In this document: positions 29,892 to 38,687 of the stretch, piece by piece | How positions within the stretch are numbered: the stretch's first letter is position 1 | Layout: each line of letters opens with the position of its first letter | Notes under the pieces: generated by a model | What the model saw: only the letters and a program-made list of their open reading frames with translations | What the model was told of the DNA's origin: nothing | The model's database searches: none | Assembly: GCF_035987325.1 (NCBI RefSeq) | Contig: NZ_CP108488.1 | Span: 4,402,001 to 4,466,000 of the forward strand | Origin: Streptomyces sp. NBC_01244 | Lineage (GTDB): Bacteria; Actinomycetota; Actinomycetes; Streptomycetales; Streptomycetaceae | Direction of reading: 5' to 3' | Length of the DNA stretch: 64,000 nucleotides | Translations under genes and position numbers: made by a program

Positions 29892-29907
29892 AGTGGACTA
29901 GACCTTT
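29892..29907. promoter_or_regulatory. DasR-like dre site 2
   Basis: AGTGGACTAGACCTTT, same core as site 1, 28 bases upstream of the nagK GTG. DasR, released by glucosamine 6-phosphate, controls aminosugar genes in Streptomyces. Confidence 0.75.
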
Positions 29908-29935
29908 GCCCTCCGATCACGCGAGACTGTCACCC

Positions 29936-30877
29936 GTGAAACCCGTGAAACACGTCATCGCCCTCGATGTGGGCGGCACTGGGATGAAGGCCGCCCTCGT
30001 CGCCGCCGACGGCACCCTGCTCCACGAGGCGCGCCGCGCCACCGGCCGTGAGCGGGGCGCCGAAGCCGTCGTCGAGACGATCCAGGACTTCGCCGCCGAG
30101 CTCCTCGACCTCGGCCGGGAACGCTTCGCCACCACCGCCTCCGCGGCCGGCGTGGCCGTCCCCGGCATCGTCGACGCCGAGAACGGGATCGCCGTCTACG
30201 CGGCGAACCTGGGCTGGCGCGACGTCCCCATGCGCGAACTGCTCGGCAGACGCCTCGGCGGGATCCCGGTCGCGCTGGGCCACGACGTCCGCACGGGCGG
30301 ACTCGCCGAAGGCCGCATCGGCGCGGGCCGCGGCGCCGACCGCTTCCTGTTCGTCCCCCTCGGCACCGGCATCGCCGGAGCCATCGGCATCGCCGGCCGC
30401 ATCGAGGCCGGCGCGCACGGCTACGCGGGCGAGATCGGCCACATCGTGGTCCGCCCCGGCGGCCCCGCCTGCGGCTGCGGCCAGCGCGGCTGTCTGGAGA
30501 CCCTCGCCTCCGCCTCCGCCGTCAGCCGCGCCTGGGCGGCCGCCTCCGGCGACCCCGACGCGGACGCCGCGGACTGCGCCAAGGCCGTCGAATCCGGCGA
30601 CGAGCGCGCCCTGGAGGTCTGGCTCGCCGCCATCGGCGCCCTGGCCGACGGGCTGGTCACCGCGATCACCCTGCTGGACCCGCGCACGCTGATCATCGGT
30701 GGCGGACTGGCCGAGGCCGGGGAAACCTTGTTCACACCACTACGGACGGCCGTCGAGGAACGCGTGACGTTCCAGCGGCTGCCCCACATCGTCCCGGCGG
30801 CCCTCGGGGACACCGCCGGATGCCTGGGCGCAGGGCTGCTCGCCTGGGATCTACTCGCCACGGAGGTACCTGCCTGA
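29936..30877 (+). CDS. nagK: N-acetylglucosamine kinase (ROK family)
   Basis: 313 residues. ATP motif ALDVGGTGMKAALV at the start, VAVPGIVD, FVPLGTGIAGAI, and the ROK zinc site: E-I-G-H near 163 and CGCGQRGCLE with the CxCGxxGCxE signature near 180. Phosphorylates GlcNAc (or a related sugar) to the 6-phosphate, the substrate of NagA encoded next; the stop overlaps the nagA ATG (TGATG). GTG 29936 is chosen; the long frame upstream crosses the tandem repeats and dre site. Confidence 0.88.
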   Translation: MKPVKHVIALDVGGTGMKAALVAADGTLLHEARRATGRERGAEAVVETIQDFAAELLDLGRERFATTASAAGVAVPGIVDAENGIAVYAANLGWRDVPMRELLGRRLGGIPVALGHDVRTGGLAEGRIGAGRGADRFLFVPLGTGIAGAIGIAGRIEAGAHGYAGEIGHIVVRPGGPACGCGQRGCLETLASASAVSRAWAAASGDPDADAADCAKAVESGDERALEVWLAAIGALADGLVTAITLLDPRTLIIGGGLAEAGETLFTPLRTAVEERVTFQRLPHIVPAALGDTAGCLGAGLLAWDLLATEVPA

Positions 30878-32046
30878 TGTCCGGAAGCGCACATGTGGGC
30901 CGCAGCACCGTTCTCTCCGGCGCCGACGTGGTGCTGCCCACGGGCATCGTCAAGGGCGGACGCCTCATCGTCGACGGCGAGCGCATCGCCGGCAGCGCGG
31001 AGGAGAACGCGGCCGTCGTCGACCTCTCCGGGTGCCTGATCGTCCCCGGCTTCGTCGACATGCACAACCACGGCGGCGGCGGAGCCTCCTTCACCTCCGG
31101 CACCGCCGAGGAGGTGCTCAAGGGCGTACGGACCCACCGCGAGCACGGCACCACCACCCTGGTCGCCTCCACCGTCACCGGGGACCTGGACGAGCTCGCC
31201 CGCCGCGCCGGACTGCTCGCCGAGCTGACCCAGCAGGGCGACATCGCGGGCATCCACTTCGAGGGCCCGTTCATCAACGCCTGCCGCAAGGGCGCGCACA
31301 AGGAAGACCTCCTGCGCGACCCCGACCCGGCCGAGGTCCGCAAGCTGATCGACGCCTCGCACGGCGCCGCCCGCATGTTCACCCTCGCCACCGAACTCCC
31401 CGGCGGCCTGGACTCCGTACGGCTGCTCGCCGAGCACGGGGTCATCGCCGCGATCGGCCACACGGACTCCACGTACGAGCAGACCCTCGAAGCCATCGAC
31501 GCGGGCGCGACCGTCGCCACCCACCTCTACAACGCGATGCCGGGCATGGAGCACCGCGCCCCCGGCCCCATCGCGGCCCTGCTGGAGGACGAGCGGGTCA
31601 CCGTCGAGCTGATCAACGACGGCACCCACCTGCACCCCGCCATGCTGGAGCTGGCCTTCCACCACGCGGGCGCGCACCGGGTGGCGCTGATCACCGACGC
31701 GATGGACGCGGCCGGCTTCGGCGACGGGATCTACCACCTCGGCCCGCTGGAGGTCGAGGTCAAGGAGGGCGTCGCCCGCCTCGTCGAGGGCGGCTCCATC
31801 GCGGGCTCCACCCTCACCCTGGACACCGCCTTCAAGCGGTCGGTCACCCTCGACAAGCTCCCCGTCGAGTCCGTGGTCCAGGCGATCTCCGCCAACCCGG
31901 CCAAGCTGATCGGCGTCTACGACCAGGTCGGCTCGCTGGAGCCCGGCAAGTACGCGGACCTCGTCGTCCTCGACTCGGCCTTCGACGTCCGGGGCGTCAT
32001 GCGGCGCGGCGAATGGATCGTGAACCCGCTCGCGGCGGGCAACTGA
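30877..32046 (+). CDS. nagA: N-acetylglucosamine-6-phosphate deacetylase
   Basis: 389 residues, amidohydrolase fold. Metal site residues: VPGFVDMHNHGGGG (His-x-His), GIHFEGPFIN (metal-binding Glu), AIGHTDSTYEQ, THLYNAM, and catalytic Asp in LITDAMDAAG. Removes acetate from GlcNAc 6-phosphate to give glucosamine 6-phosphate, which is also the DasR effector, so this operon sets its own inducer. GGAGG at 30862 serves the ATG, which overlaps the nagK stop by one base. Confidence 0.93.
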   Translation: MSGSAHVGRSTVLSGADVVLPTGIVKGGRLIVDGERIAGSAEENAAVVDLSGCLIVPGFVDMHNHGGGGASFTSGTAEEVLKGVRTHREHGTTTLVASTVTGDLDELARRAGLLAELTQQGDIAGIHFEGPFINACRKGAHKEDLLRDPDPAEVRKLIDASHGAARMFTLATELPGGLDSVRLLAEHGVIAAIGHTDSTYEQTLEAIDAGATVATHLYNAMPGMEHRAPGPIAALLEDERVTVELINDGTHLHPAMLELAFHHAGAHRVALITDAMDAAGFGDGIYHLGPLEVEVKEGVARLVEGGSIAGSTLTLDTAFKRSVTLDKLPVESVVQAISANPAKLIGVYDQVGSLEPGKYADLVVLDSAFDVRGVMRRGEWIVNPLAAGN

Positions 32047-32063
32047 TCGGGCCCCTCCACGAA

Positions 32064-32095
32064 AGCGGTCGGCCCGGGGTACTGGGCCGACCGCT
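32064..32095 (+). terminator. Terminator after nagKA
   Basis: 12-base stem AGCGGTCGGCCC/GGGCCGACCGCT with an 8-base loop, 18 bases past the nagA stop, followed by TCCTGTGTTT. Confidence 0.85.
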
Positions 32096-32157
32096 CCTGT
32101 GTTTGACATGCTGTCCCCCCGCACGAGGCGGCACCACCGAAGAACCCGGGACCCGCC

Positions 32158-33081
32158 ATGATCCTGACCGTGACGCTCAACACCGCACTCGACGTCACCT
32201 ACCGCGTACCGCGCCTGCTCGCGCACGCCTCCCACCGCGTCACCGAGGTCACCGAACGCCCCGGCGGCAAAGGCCTCAACGTGGCCCGCGTGCTCGCCGC
32301 GATCGGCCACGAGGTCACCGCGACCGGCTTCGCGGGCGGCCCCACGGGAACCGTCGTACGCGAACTGCTCGCCGGCTCCCCCGGCGTCCGCGACGAACTG
32401 GTCCCCTGCGCGGGCACCACCCGCCGCACCCTGGCCGTCGTCGACGAGGCCTCCGGGGACACCACGCAGTTCAACGAACCCGGCCCGCTGATCACCGCCG
32501 CCGAGTGGTCCGCGTTCCTCACCCGCTACGAGGCCCTGCTGGCGGGCGGCGCCCGCGCGGTGGCCCTGTGCGGCAGCCTGCCCCCGGGCGTACCCATAGG
32601 GGCCTACGCGGCCCTCGTACGGACGGCCCGCTCGGCCGGCGTGCCCGTCCTCCTCGACACCAGCGGCGAGGCCCTGCGCCGCGGGGTCGCCGCCCGCCCC
32701 GACGTGATCAAACCGAACGCCGCCGAGCTCGCCGAGCTGACCGGCTCCCGCGACCCGCTGCCCGCCACCCGCGACGCCCGCCGCCGCGGGGCCCACGCCG
32801 TGGTCACCTCGCTCGGCCCGGAAGGACTGCTCGCCGCCACCGCCCTGGGCACCTGGCGGGCGGCCCCGCCCCGCACCCTGACGGGCAACCCCACCGGCGC
32901 CGGCGACTCCGCCGTCGCGGGCCTGCTCTCGGCCCTCACCGAAGGCCTGGACTGGCCGGACCGCCTGACCCGCGCGGTGGCCCTCTCCGCGGCCACGGTC
33001 GCGGCCCCCACGGCGGGAGACTTCGACCCCCGCACCTACGAGGAGGTACGGGGGTCGGTGAAGGTCACGGCGGGCACGTAG
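32158..33081 (+). CDS. PfkB-family hexose-phosphate kinase (1-phosphofructokinase type)
   Basis: 307 residues. PfkB signature 1, PGGKGLNVARVLAAIG (about 38-53), and signature 2 near TLTGNPTGAGDSAVAGLL with the catalytic Asp in GAGDS. N-terminal MILTVTLNTALDVTYRV is typical of the FruK/LacC/AgaZ group that phosphorylates fructose 1-phosphate or tagatose 6-phosphate. Following nagA, a role in amino- or ketohexose-phosphate use is likely; exact substrate open. Separated from nagKA by a terminator, so transcribed on its own or by read-through. Confidence 0.88.
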   Translation: MILTVTLNTALDVTYRVPRLLAHASHRVTEVTERPGGKGLNVARVLAAIGHEVTATGFAGGPTGTVVRELLAGSPGVRDELVPCAGTTRRTLAVVDEASGDTTQFNEPGPLITAAEWSAFLTRYEALLAGGARAVALCGSLPPGVPIGAYAALVRTARSAGVPVLLDTSGEALRRGVAARPDVIKPNAAELAELTGSRDPLPATRDARRRGAHAVVTSLGPEGLLAATALGTWRAAPPRTLTGNPTGAGDSAVAGLLSALTEGLDWPDRLTRAVALSAATVAAPTAGDFDPRTYEEVRGSVKVTAGT

Positions 33082-33206
33082 TTCGGCCATTCCCGCAGGT
33101 CAGACCGAGGATTTCAGCCAATTCCGTGCAGCCCCGGGCTGTACCGAGACCTCACCCCTACATTAAATCGAACACATATCCGAGTAACTAATTGGAGTGT
33201 TCACTG

Positions 33207-33554
33207 ATGAACTCACGAATCCGGGCCGCCCTGACATGCGTCGGCTTCACCGCTGCGGCAGTACTGGGCCTGTCGAACCCGGCAGCTGCTGCCGAAACGG
33301 CGGGCGTGTGGATGAACGGCAGCCATTCCTTCAACATCCGCACCAGCGCGAGCACGTCCGGAAGCCTCATCGCCACGGTCTCGAACACGTCGACCCGCGT
33401 CCCGTGCACCACGACGCCCTGTACACGCAACAACGAGGGCGGGTCTTACAGCTGTTGGTCGGGAGGTCCCTCGGGCAACGACTGGGTGAAGGTCAACTAC
33501 AACGGGCGTATCGGCTGGGTCGCCATCTACTGCGTCGAGGCCGGCCGGATCTAA
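33207..33554 (+). CDS. Small secreted SH3-like protein
   Basis: 115 residues. Sec signal peptide (MNSRIRAALTCVGFTAAAVLG, cleavage near AAA-ET; only part shown), then a bacterial SH3-like domain: SHSFNIRTSASTSGSLIATVS...NDWVKVNYNGRIGWVAIYCV. Four cysteines (two in VPCTTTPCT, one in SYSCW, one in IYCV) likely form two disulfides. Such domains bind cell-wall peptidoglycan. Start ATG 33207 has GGAG nine bases upstream. Confidence 0.85.
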   Translation: MNSRIRAALTCVGFTAAAVLGLSNPAAAAETAGVWMNGSHSFNIRTSASTSGSLIATVSNTSTRVPCTTTPCTRNNEGGSYSCWSGGPSGNDWVKVNYNGRIGWVAIYCVEAGRI

Positions 33555-33565
33555 CGGAAGCCTGC

Positions 33566-33592
33566 CACGGTCGGGGCCCGCTGGGCCCCGAC
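33566..33592. terminator. Bidirectional terminator
   Basis: 12-base stem CGGTCGGGGCCC/GGGCCCCGACCG with loop GCT between the convergent SH3 protein and CBM35-like genes. Confidence 0.85.
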
Positions 33593-33603
33593 CGCGCGAG
33601 GAC

Positions 33604-34641
33604 TCAGCGCTTCTCGAGGACGAACCGGTCGATGACCGCCTCGCAGGAGTTGCCCGCCTCGCAGGAGATCTTGATGGTGTTCGTGCCCTGCTTGAGGTTC
33701 ACGTACGAGTACGTGTTGGTCCAGCCCTTGTCCCAGGCACCCTCGCCGGCCTTCGCGAAGTTCTTCATGTTGATCGGCCGAGTCTGCACGGTGTCGTTGA
33801 TCGCCAGCGTCATGTTGGCGTCCTTGCCCGGCACGCCGTAGTACATCCGGAAGGTGTACTCGCCGGTCTTGGGGACCTCCAGCGTCCAGGTCACCGCAGC
33901 ACCCGGCTGGTTGAAGCCGCCGACGTACTTGCCGCCCTCGCTCTTCGCCCCCGGCACCGCGCTCTCCAGCGCCGCGCCACCGCTGATCACCATGCCGGAG
34001 CCGCCCGCGTCGCCCTTCGGCAGCGGAGCGTCCGCCGGCGCGGAGTCGCTCGGCTTGCCCGAGGGGGTGTTCTGGGCGGGCGCCGACGGGCTCTGGCCCG
34101 TGTTCGCTGTGTTCTTGCCCTTGTCGGCGTCGTCGTCCTTGCCGAAGATCACCGCCGCGCTGATGCCGATCGCCACCGCGGCGACCACCGCGACGGCCGC
34201 GATGAGCATGCCCTTGCGGCTGGACCCGCCGCCGCCGTGGCCGCCACCGCGCCCGCCGCCGGAGCCCGGCAGCGGAAGGGACTGGGTGTACTGCGGGGGC
34301 TGCTGCTGCGGCGGAACGCCGTAGCCGCCCGCCTGCAGCGCTTCGGGGGCCTGGTACTGCGCCTGGTAGGCCGGGGGCTGCTGCTGCGGGCCCTGCTGAT
34401 AGGGAACGGGCCCGCGCGGGCCGCCGTAGGGCCGGTCACCGACCGTGCGGACCTGGTTGTACGAGGTCCGGGGCACACCCGGCTGACCGCCGGCCGTGGG
34501 TCCCGGGTAGCCGTACCCGCCGCCCTGCCCGGGCGGGGTGGCCCCCGCGGCCTGGCCGTCCTCGTAGAGGTAGCCGAACGGGTCGTCATCCTCGGGCTTG
34601 TTCGCCCCGTTGTTCGGGCCGTGGTTCGCGGGCGTCGTCAT
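33604..34641 (-). CDS. Membrane-anchored CBM35-like carbohydrate-binding protein
   Basis: 345 residues. A long N-terminal cytoplasmic part rich in Gly, Pro, Gln and Tyr (about 1-140; repeated QQQPP and YQ), one membrane segment (GMLIAAVAVVAAVAIGISAA, about 146-166), a Ser/Pro/Lys linker, and an outer C-terminal domain (about 215-345). That domain reads as a CBM6/CBM35-type beta-sandwich: PGAAVTWTLEVPKTGEYTFRMYYG and GTNTIKISCEAGNSCEAVIDRFVLE, with two cysteines in SCEAGNSCEA. Probably a wall- or glycan-binding surface protein. ATG 34641 follows AAAGGAGTGAC. Confidence 0.82.
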   Translation of the reverse strand: MTTPANHGPNNGANKPEDDDPFGYLYEDGQAAGATPPGQGGGYGYPGPTAGGQPGVPRTSYNQVRTVGDRPYGGPRGPVPYQQGPQQQPPAYQAQYQAPEALQAGGYGVPPQQQPPQYTQSLPLPGSGGGRGGGHGGGGSSRKGMLIAAVAVVAAVAIGISAAVIFGKDDDADKGKNTANTGQSPSAPAQNTPSGKPSDSAPADAPLPKGDAGGSGMVISGGAALESAVPGAKSEGGKYVGGFNQPGAAVTWTLEVPKTGEYTFRMYYGVPGKDANMTLAINDTVQTRPINMKNFAKAGEGAWDKGWTNTYSYVNLKQGTNTIKISCEAGNSCEAVIDRFVLEKR

Positions 34642-34709
34642 CGCAGGTCACTCCTTTCGACCCCGGGGAGCCTACCCCGAACAGGTGCGCCCACGGGCGG
34701 CCCGAGAGT

Positions 34710-36431
34710 TTACCCGGCCCTGCGGTGTGCCTTCGAACGAGAGCGCTTCTCGATGTACATGCGCTGGTCGGCGGAGCGCAGCACCTCGTCCGCCGACATG
34801 CCGCAGCTCGCCCAGCCGATCCCGAAACTGGCTCCCACGCGGACCGCGCGGCCGTCCACCCGGATCGGCGGGATGATCGCGTTGCGCAGCCGTACGGCGA
34901 GGTCGGCGGCGTCGGCGGCGCCCAGCCCGTCGGCGAGGACGACGAACTCGTCACCACCCAGCCGGGCCACCGTGTCCCCGTCCCGGACGCCGGTCGTCAG
35001 CCGCCGGGCCACCTCGATCAGGACCGCGTCGCCGGTGTGGTGCCCGAACCGGTCGTTGATCGACTTGAACCCGTCGAGGTCGCAGAAGAGCACCGCGAGC
35101 CCCTTCGTACCGTCGTCGATGTCGGTCGCCGGCGCGACCGTGTGCACGTGATGGTCGTACGGGCCCACCGCGGCCGAACCGTTGGGGCCGCCCATGCCGC
35201 CCATGCCCCCGGGGAACTCGAAGGGCTCGGGAAAACCGTCGGGCCGGAAACCGTGCTCGCCGTGCCCGCCGTGCCCGCCGGGTGTCCCCTCCACCGCGGG
35301 GCGGGTCTCGAAGGCGGCGTCCAGCGCCTCCACGGCGGTGGCGCGCACCGACTGCGGGCGGCGACAGAGCCGGGCCCCGAGCCGGGAGCGCAGCTCGGCG
35401 CTGTTGGGCAGGCCGGTCAGCGAGTCGTGGCTGGCCCGGTGGGCGAGCTGGAGCTCGTGCCGCTTGCGTTCCTCGATGTCCTCGACGTGCGTGAGCAGGA
35501 AGCGCGGCCCGTCGGCGGCGTCCGCGACGACGGAGTTGCGCAGCGAGACCCAGACGTACGTACCGTCGCGCCGGCCGAGTCTGAGCTCGGCGCGGCCGCC
35601 CTCGGCGGAGGTCCGCAGCAATGTGCCGATGTCCTCGGGGTGCACGAGGTCGGAGAAGGAGTACCGGCGCAGCACGGAGGCGGGCCGGCCCAGCAGCCGG
35701 CACAGCGCGTCGTTGGTGCGCAGCAGGCGGCCGTGCTGGTCGCCGCCCATCTCTGCGATGGCCATGCCGCTCGGCGCGTACTCGAAGGCCTGGCGGAACG
35801 ACTCCTCGCTGGCGCGCAGGGCCTGCTGTTCGCGCTCCAGCCGGACCAGGGCCCGCTGCATGTTCGCCCGGAGCCGGGCGTTGCTGATCGCAATCGCGGC
35901 CTGGAAGGCATACATCTGGAGCGCTTCGCGGCCCCAGGCGCCGGGCCGGCGGCCGTTGCGCGGGCGGTCCACGGAGACCACGCCGAGCAGTTCGCCGCCG
36001 GAGGCGTACATGGGTGCGTACAGCCGGTCCTCGGGGTGCCACTCGTCCTCGAACCGAGGGTCGGGGCCATCGGTGTGCCACTGGGGGACGTCGTCCTCGA
36101 CGAGGACCCAGCCCTCGGTGTGCGGGATGAAGCGCAGTCCGTCCCAGTTCTCGCCCATCGTCAGGCGGCGTTCCCAGGAGGCGCGCGAGCCGACGCGGCC
36201 GGTGATCAGGGCTTCTGCGGCGGCGTCTCCCGCGAAGGCGGCGACGACCAGATCACCGTCGGGGCGAACGAGGTTGACGCAGGCGAGTTCATAGCCGAGG
36301 CCGACGACGATGCCGTCCACGACGGTCTGCAGGGTGTCCGCCAGGCTCCGGGCCGTATTGAGCTCGGCCACCACCCGGTGCAGCTGCCGCAGGGTCGCAA
36401 GACGGACGTACGGCTCCGACTCGGTCTCCAT
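34710..36431 (-). CDS. cdgB: GAF-PAS-GGDEF diguanylate cyclase, CdgB-like
   Basis: 573 residues. GAF (about 25-188), PAS/PAC (about 208-322), and GGDEF (about 329-565). The active site is GGDEF at 492-496 and the product-inhibition RxxD site is RDGD at 483-486, five residues before it. So it should make cyclic di-GMP and feel feedback. Domain order matches CdgB of S. coelicolor, whose product acts through BldD on development. Odd: about 85 Gly/His/Pro-rich residues (about 358-442, including GGHGGHGEHG and DHHVH) are inserted after the first GGDEF helix. Start ATG 36431 has GGGGAG eight bases upstream; ATGs at 36476 and 36512 are also in frame. Confidence 0.88.
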   Translation of the reverse strand: METESEPYVRLATLRQLHRVVAELNTARSLADTLQTVVDGIVVGLGYELACVNLVRPDGDLVVAAFAGDAAAEALITGRVGSRASWERRLTMGENWDGLRFIPHTEGWVLVEDDVPQWHTDGPDPRFEDEWHPEDRLYAPMYASGGELLGVVSVDRPRNGRRPGAWGREALQMYAFQAAIAISNARLRANMQRALVRLEREQQALRASEESFRQAFEYAPSGMAIAEMGGDQHGRLLRTNDALCRLLGRPASVLRRYSFSDLVHPEDIGTLLRTSAEGGRAELRLGRRDGTYVWVSLRNSVVADAADGPRFLLTHVEDIEERKRHELQLAHRASHDSLTGLPNSAELRSRLGARLCRRPQSVRATAVEALDAAFETRPAVEGTPGGHGGHGEHGFRPDGFPEPFEFPGGMGGMGGPNGSAAVGPYDHHVHTVAPATDIDDGTKGLAVLFCDLDGFKSINDRFGHHTGDAVLIEVARRLTTGVRDGDTVARLGGDEFVVLADGLGAADAADLAVRLRNAIIPPIRVDGRAVRVGASFGIGWASCGMSADEVLRSADQRMYIEKRSRSKAHRRAG

Positions 36432-36557
36432 TGCTCGCTCTCCCCGAGACCTCGACAGCAACTCCAGGTTTGTCATCGGCGCTTCGTTGCGGTGTCCCGT
36501 CCACTGAATCACAGTGAGCTGTGCGGCAGGTACACAGGGTCAACAAATCTTGCTCTC

Positions 36558-36573
36558 TGTGACTCAAGTCACA
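36558..36573. promoter_or_regulatory. Crp-type palindrome
   Basis: TGTGA-CTCAAG-TCACA exactly matches the Crp half-site consensus TGTGA-N6-TCACA. Lies 127 bases upstream of the cdgB-like start and about 210 upstream of the divergent flavin-reductase gene. The surrounding region 36432-36784 holds no other recognised gene. Confidence 0.65.
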
Positions 36574-36784
36574 TGAGATGAATAAGGGTGACCGCCGCGC
36601 CGCACCACTCGGGTCCGTTCCGGCCGGTTCGTCCGACCCGTTTTCGGGCGCAAACGCCGCGCCCGGGTCCGGGGCGGACCGGGCCGGCGCGGGGCCGCCC
36701 GGCCCGGCGTAGGCCGATGGGCGGGGGCGCGCCTCGGACCTCCGCCCGATGCGCCGCGCGAGGGGTGACAGTAGCGTCCCGACC

Positions 36785-37354
36785 GTGCCCCCAACGACCC
36801 CCGTGACACCACTTTCCGCACCCGCACCCCATGCTGAGGGAGTGAGCAACGACGAGTTCCGGGCCGCGATGTCCCGACTGGCGGCGGGCGTCTGCCTGAT
36901 CACCGCACAGGAACCCCCACTGGCGGCCGGCGGCCCGCGCGGCGAGGACGTCGGCATGACGGCGACCGCCTTCATGTCCGTGTCCCTGGAGCCGCCCCTG
37001 GTCCTCGTCAGCGTGCGCGAGGGGTCCCGGATGGACGACCTGCTGGCCGAGCAGCCCCTGTGGTCGGTGTCGGTGCTCGCCGACCACCAGCTCCAGATCG
37101 CGAGCCGGTTCTCGATGAAGAACCGCATCAGCGACCGTCTGCTCTTCGCGGACCTGCCCTACACGCGCGGCGGCGTCTCCGGCGCCCCGCTGCTGTCGGG
37201 GGCACTGGCCACCCTGGAGTGCCGTACGGAGAACCGCGTCGAGGCGGGCGACCACACCCTGGTCATCGGCCACGTCCTCACCGCCACCCAGCCGGCGCCG
37301 GACTCCCCGCCGCTGACGTACTTCCGGGGGCGCTACCGGCACCTGGCGCCCTGA
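36785..37354 (+). CDS. Flavin reductase-like (FMN-binding split-barrel) protein
   Basis: About 189 residues. Flavin-reductase-like domain: FRAAMSRLAAGVCLITAQ, GMTATAFMSVSLEPPLVLVSV, and SRFSMKNRISDRLLFADL, ending YFRGRYRHLAP. Reduces FMN/FAD with NAD(P)H, or supplies reduced flavin to a monooxygenase. Start uncertain: GTGs at 36785, 36803 and 36842 (VSNDEFRAAM) and an ATG at 36749 are in frame; the domain itself begins at about 36842. No partner oxygenase adjoins it. Confidence 0.82.
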   Translation: MPPTTPVTPLSAPAPHAEGVSNDEFRAAMSRLAAGVCLITAQEPPLAAGGPRGEDVGMTATAFMSVSLEPPLVLVSVREGSRMDDLLAEQPLWSVSVLADHQLQIASRFSMKNRISDRLLFADLPYTRGGVSGAPLLSGALATLECRTENRVEAGDHTLVIGHVLTATQPAPDSPPLTYFRGRYRHLAP

Positions 37355-37372
37355 GCGCGGGGCGGCCTCCGG

Positions 37373-37798
37373 CTACCAGTCCCGCGCGTTGCGGCCCCGC
37401 TTGGTCTCGCCGCGGGCCTTCTTCTCGCGCAGCCGCCGCTCGTTGATGCCGCGGGGGATCTTCGTCGCCCGCCGCGCCTTCGGCGGCGGCGCCGTGGCCT
37501 CGGCCAGCAGCGCGGTCAGCCGGACCAGCGCCATCTCCCGGTTGCGGAACTGCGAGCGGTGCTCGGAGGCCCGTACGGTCACCACCCCGTCGACCAGCCG
37601 GGACGCGAGGCGCTCCAGCGCCCGCTCCTTCCACACGTCGGGCAGCGACTTGGTCGCCGCGACGTCGAAGAGCAGCTCCACGCGCGAGTCCGAGGTGTTC
37701 ACGTGCTGGCCGCCCGGCCCCGAGGACCGCGAAAAACGCCAGGCGAGCTCGCCCTCGGGGAGCACGACCGAACCGCGGATGACATAGGGACCAGGCAT
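37373..37798 (-). CDS. arfB: ArfB (YaeJ)-type ribosome rescue peptidyl-tRNA hydrolase
   Basis: 141 residues. The class-I release-factor catalytic motif SGPGGQHVNTSDSRVEL holds GGQ (about 28-30), without codon-recognition domains. The C-terminal tail is basic (RRATKIPRGINERRLREKKARGETKRGRNARDW), the part that enters the empty mRNA channel of stalled ribosomes. Length is normal for ArfB. Start ATG 37798 begins the family-like MPGPYVIRG; a much longer open frame upstream is antisense to terD. Confidence 0.9.
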   Translation of the reverse strand: MPGPYVIRGSVVLPEGELAWRFSRSSGPGGQHVNTSDSRVELLFDVAATKSLPDVWKERALERLASRLVDGVVTVRASEHRSQFRNREMALVRLTALLAEATAPPPKARRATKIPRGINERRLREKKARGETKRGRNARDW

Positions 37799-38026
37799 GC
37801 CCCCTATGATCCGTGCCCGCCGGGGCTCCGTCACCCGCATTTCCCGGCGGATCGCGGACGACCACTCCCGGACGATCACTCGCCGACGACCACTCGCGGA
37901 CAATTCCCGCAACGCGGAACCTGGCGCCCCTCTCCCCGCGTTATGAAGAGCAGCGGTAACTTGGGCACTCTCACGGTCGATACGGCAAGTGAGACCAAGT
38001 GAGACTAGGAAGGGACACCAGTCACC

Positions 38027-38602
38027 ATGGCAGTAAGCCTCTCCAAGGGCGGAAACGTCTCGCTCAGCAAGGAGGCCCCGGGCCTCGCGGCCGTCACCGT
38101 CGGCCTCGGCTGGGACACCCGCACGACCACCGGTGTCGACTTCGACCTGGACGCCTCCGCCATCGCGGTCAACGCGCTCGGCAAGGTCGTCTCCGACGGC
38201 CACTTCGTCTTCTTCAACAACAAGTCCACCCCGGACCAGACCATCGTGCACACCGGTGACAACCGCACCGGCGAGGGCGCGGGCGACGACGAGGCCATCA
38301 ACGTCAACCTCGCGGGCCTGCCCGCCGACGTCGACAAGATCGTCTTCCCGGTCTCCATCTACGACGCCGAGACCCGCAGCCAGAACTTCGGCCAGGTCCG
38401 CAACGCCTACATCCGCGTGGTGAACCAGGCCGGCGGCGCCGAGATCGCCCGCTACGACCTCTCCGAGGACGCCGCGACCGAGACCGCCATGGTCTTCGGC
38501 GAGCTCTACCGCAACGGCGCCGAGTGGAAGTTCCGCGCCGTGGGCCAGGGTTACGCCTCCGGCCTGACCGGCATCGCCCAGGACTTCGGCGTCAACGTCT
38601 GA
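38027..38602 (+). CDS. terD: TerD-family calcium-binding stress protein
   Basis: 191 residues. [41 protein letters not shown] with Asp cluster, [30 protein letters not shown], and [23 protein letters not shown] are the TerD/TerE pattern; the acidic loops bind calcium. Streptomyces TerD proteins affect calcium response and differentiation. It stands alone, without terZ/A/B/C genes, so tellurite resistance should not be assumed. AAGGGA precedes the ATG. Ends at a strong terminator. Confidence 0.93.
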   Translation: MAVSLSKGGNVSLSKEAPGLAAVTVGLGWDTRTTTGVDFDLDASAIAVNALGKVVSDGHFVFFNNKSTPDQTIVHTGDNRTGEGAGDDEAINVNLAGLPADVDKIVFPVSIYDAETRSQNFGQVRNAYIRVVNQAGGAEIARYDLSEDAATETAMVFGELYRNGAEWKFRAVGQGYASGLTGIAQDFGVNV

Positions 38603-38637
38603 TCCTGAGCGCCCGCGTCCACGGACGCGTCTCAGCC

Positions 38638-38672
38638 GAAGCCCCCTCCCGGCCGTCCGGGGAGGGGGCTTC
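38638..38672 (+). terminator. Terminator after terD
   Basis: 13-base stem GAAGCCCCCTCCC/GGGAGGGGGCTTC with a 9-base loop, 35 bases past the terD stop and just upstream of the next gene. Confidence 0.85.
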
Positions 38673-38687
38673 GCTACCGTTCGGCAG

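Noticed and set aside
36515..36535. BldD box upstream of cdgB
   Set aside because: ATCACAGTGA near here and the palindrome at 36558 only partly fit the BldD pattern; the latter is a much better Crp site.
38027..38602. Tellurite-resistance operon
   Set aside because: Only one TerD-type gene is present; terZABC partners are absent.
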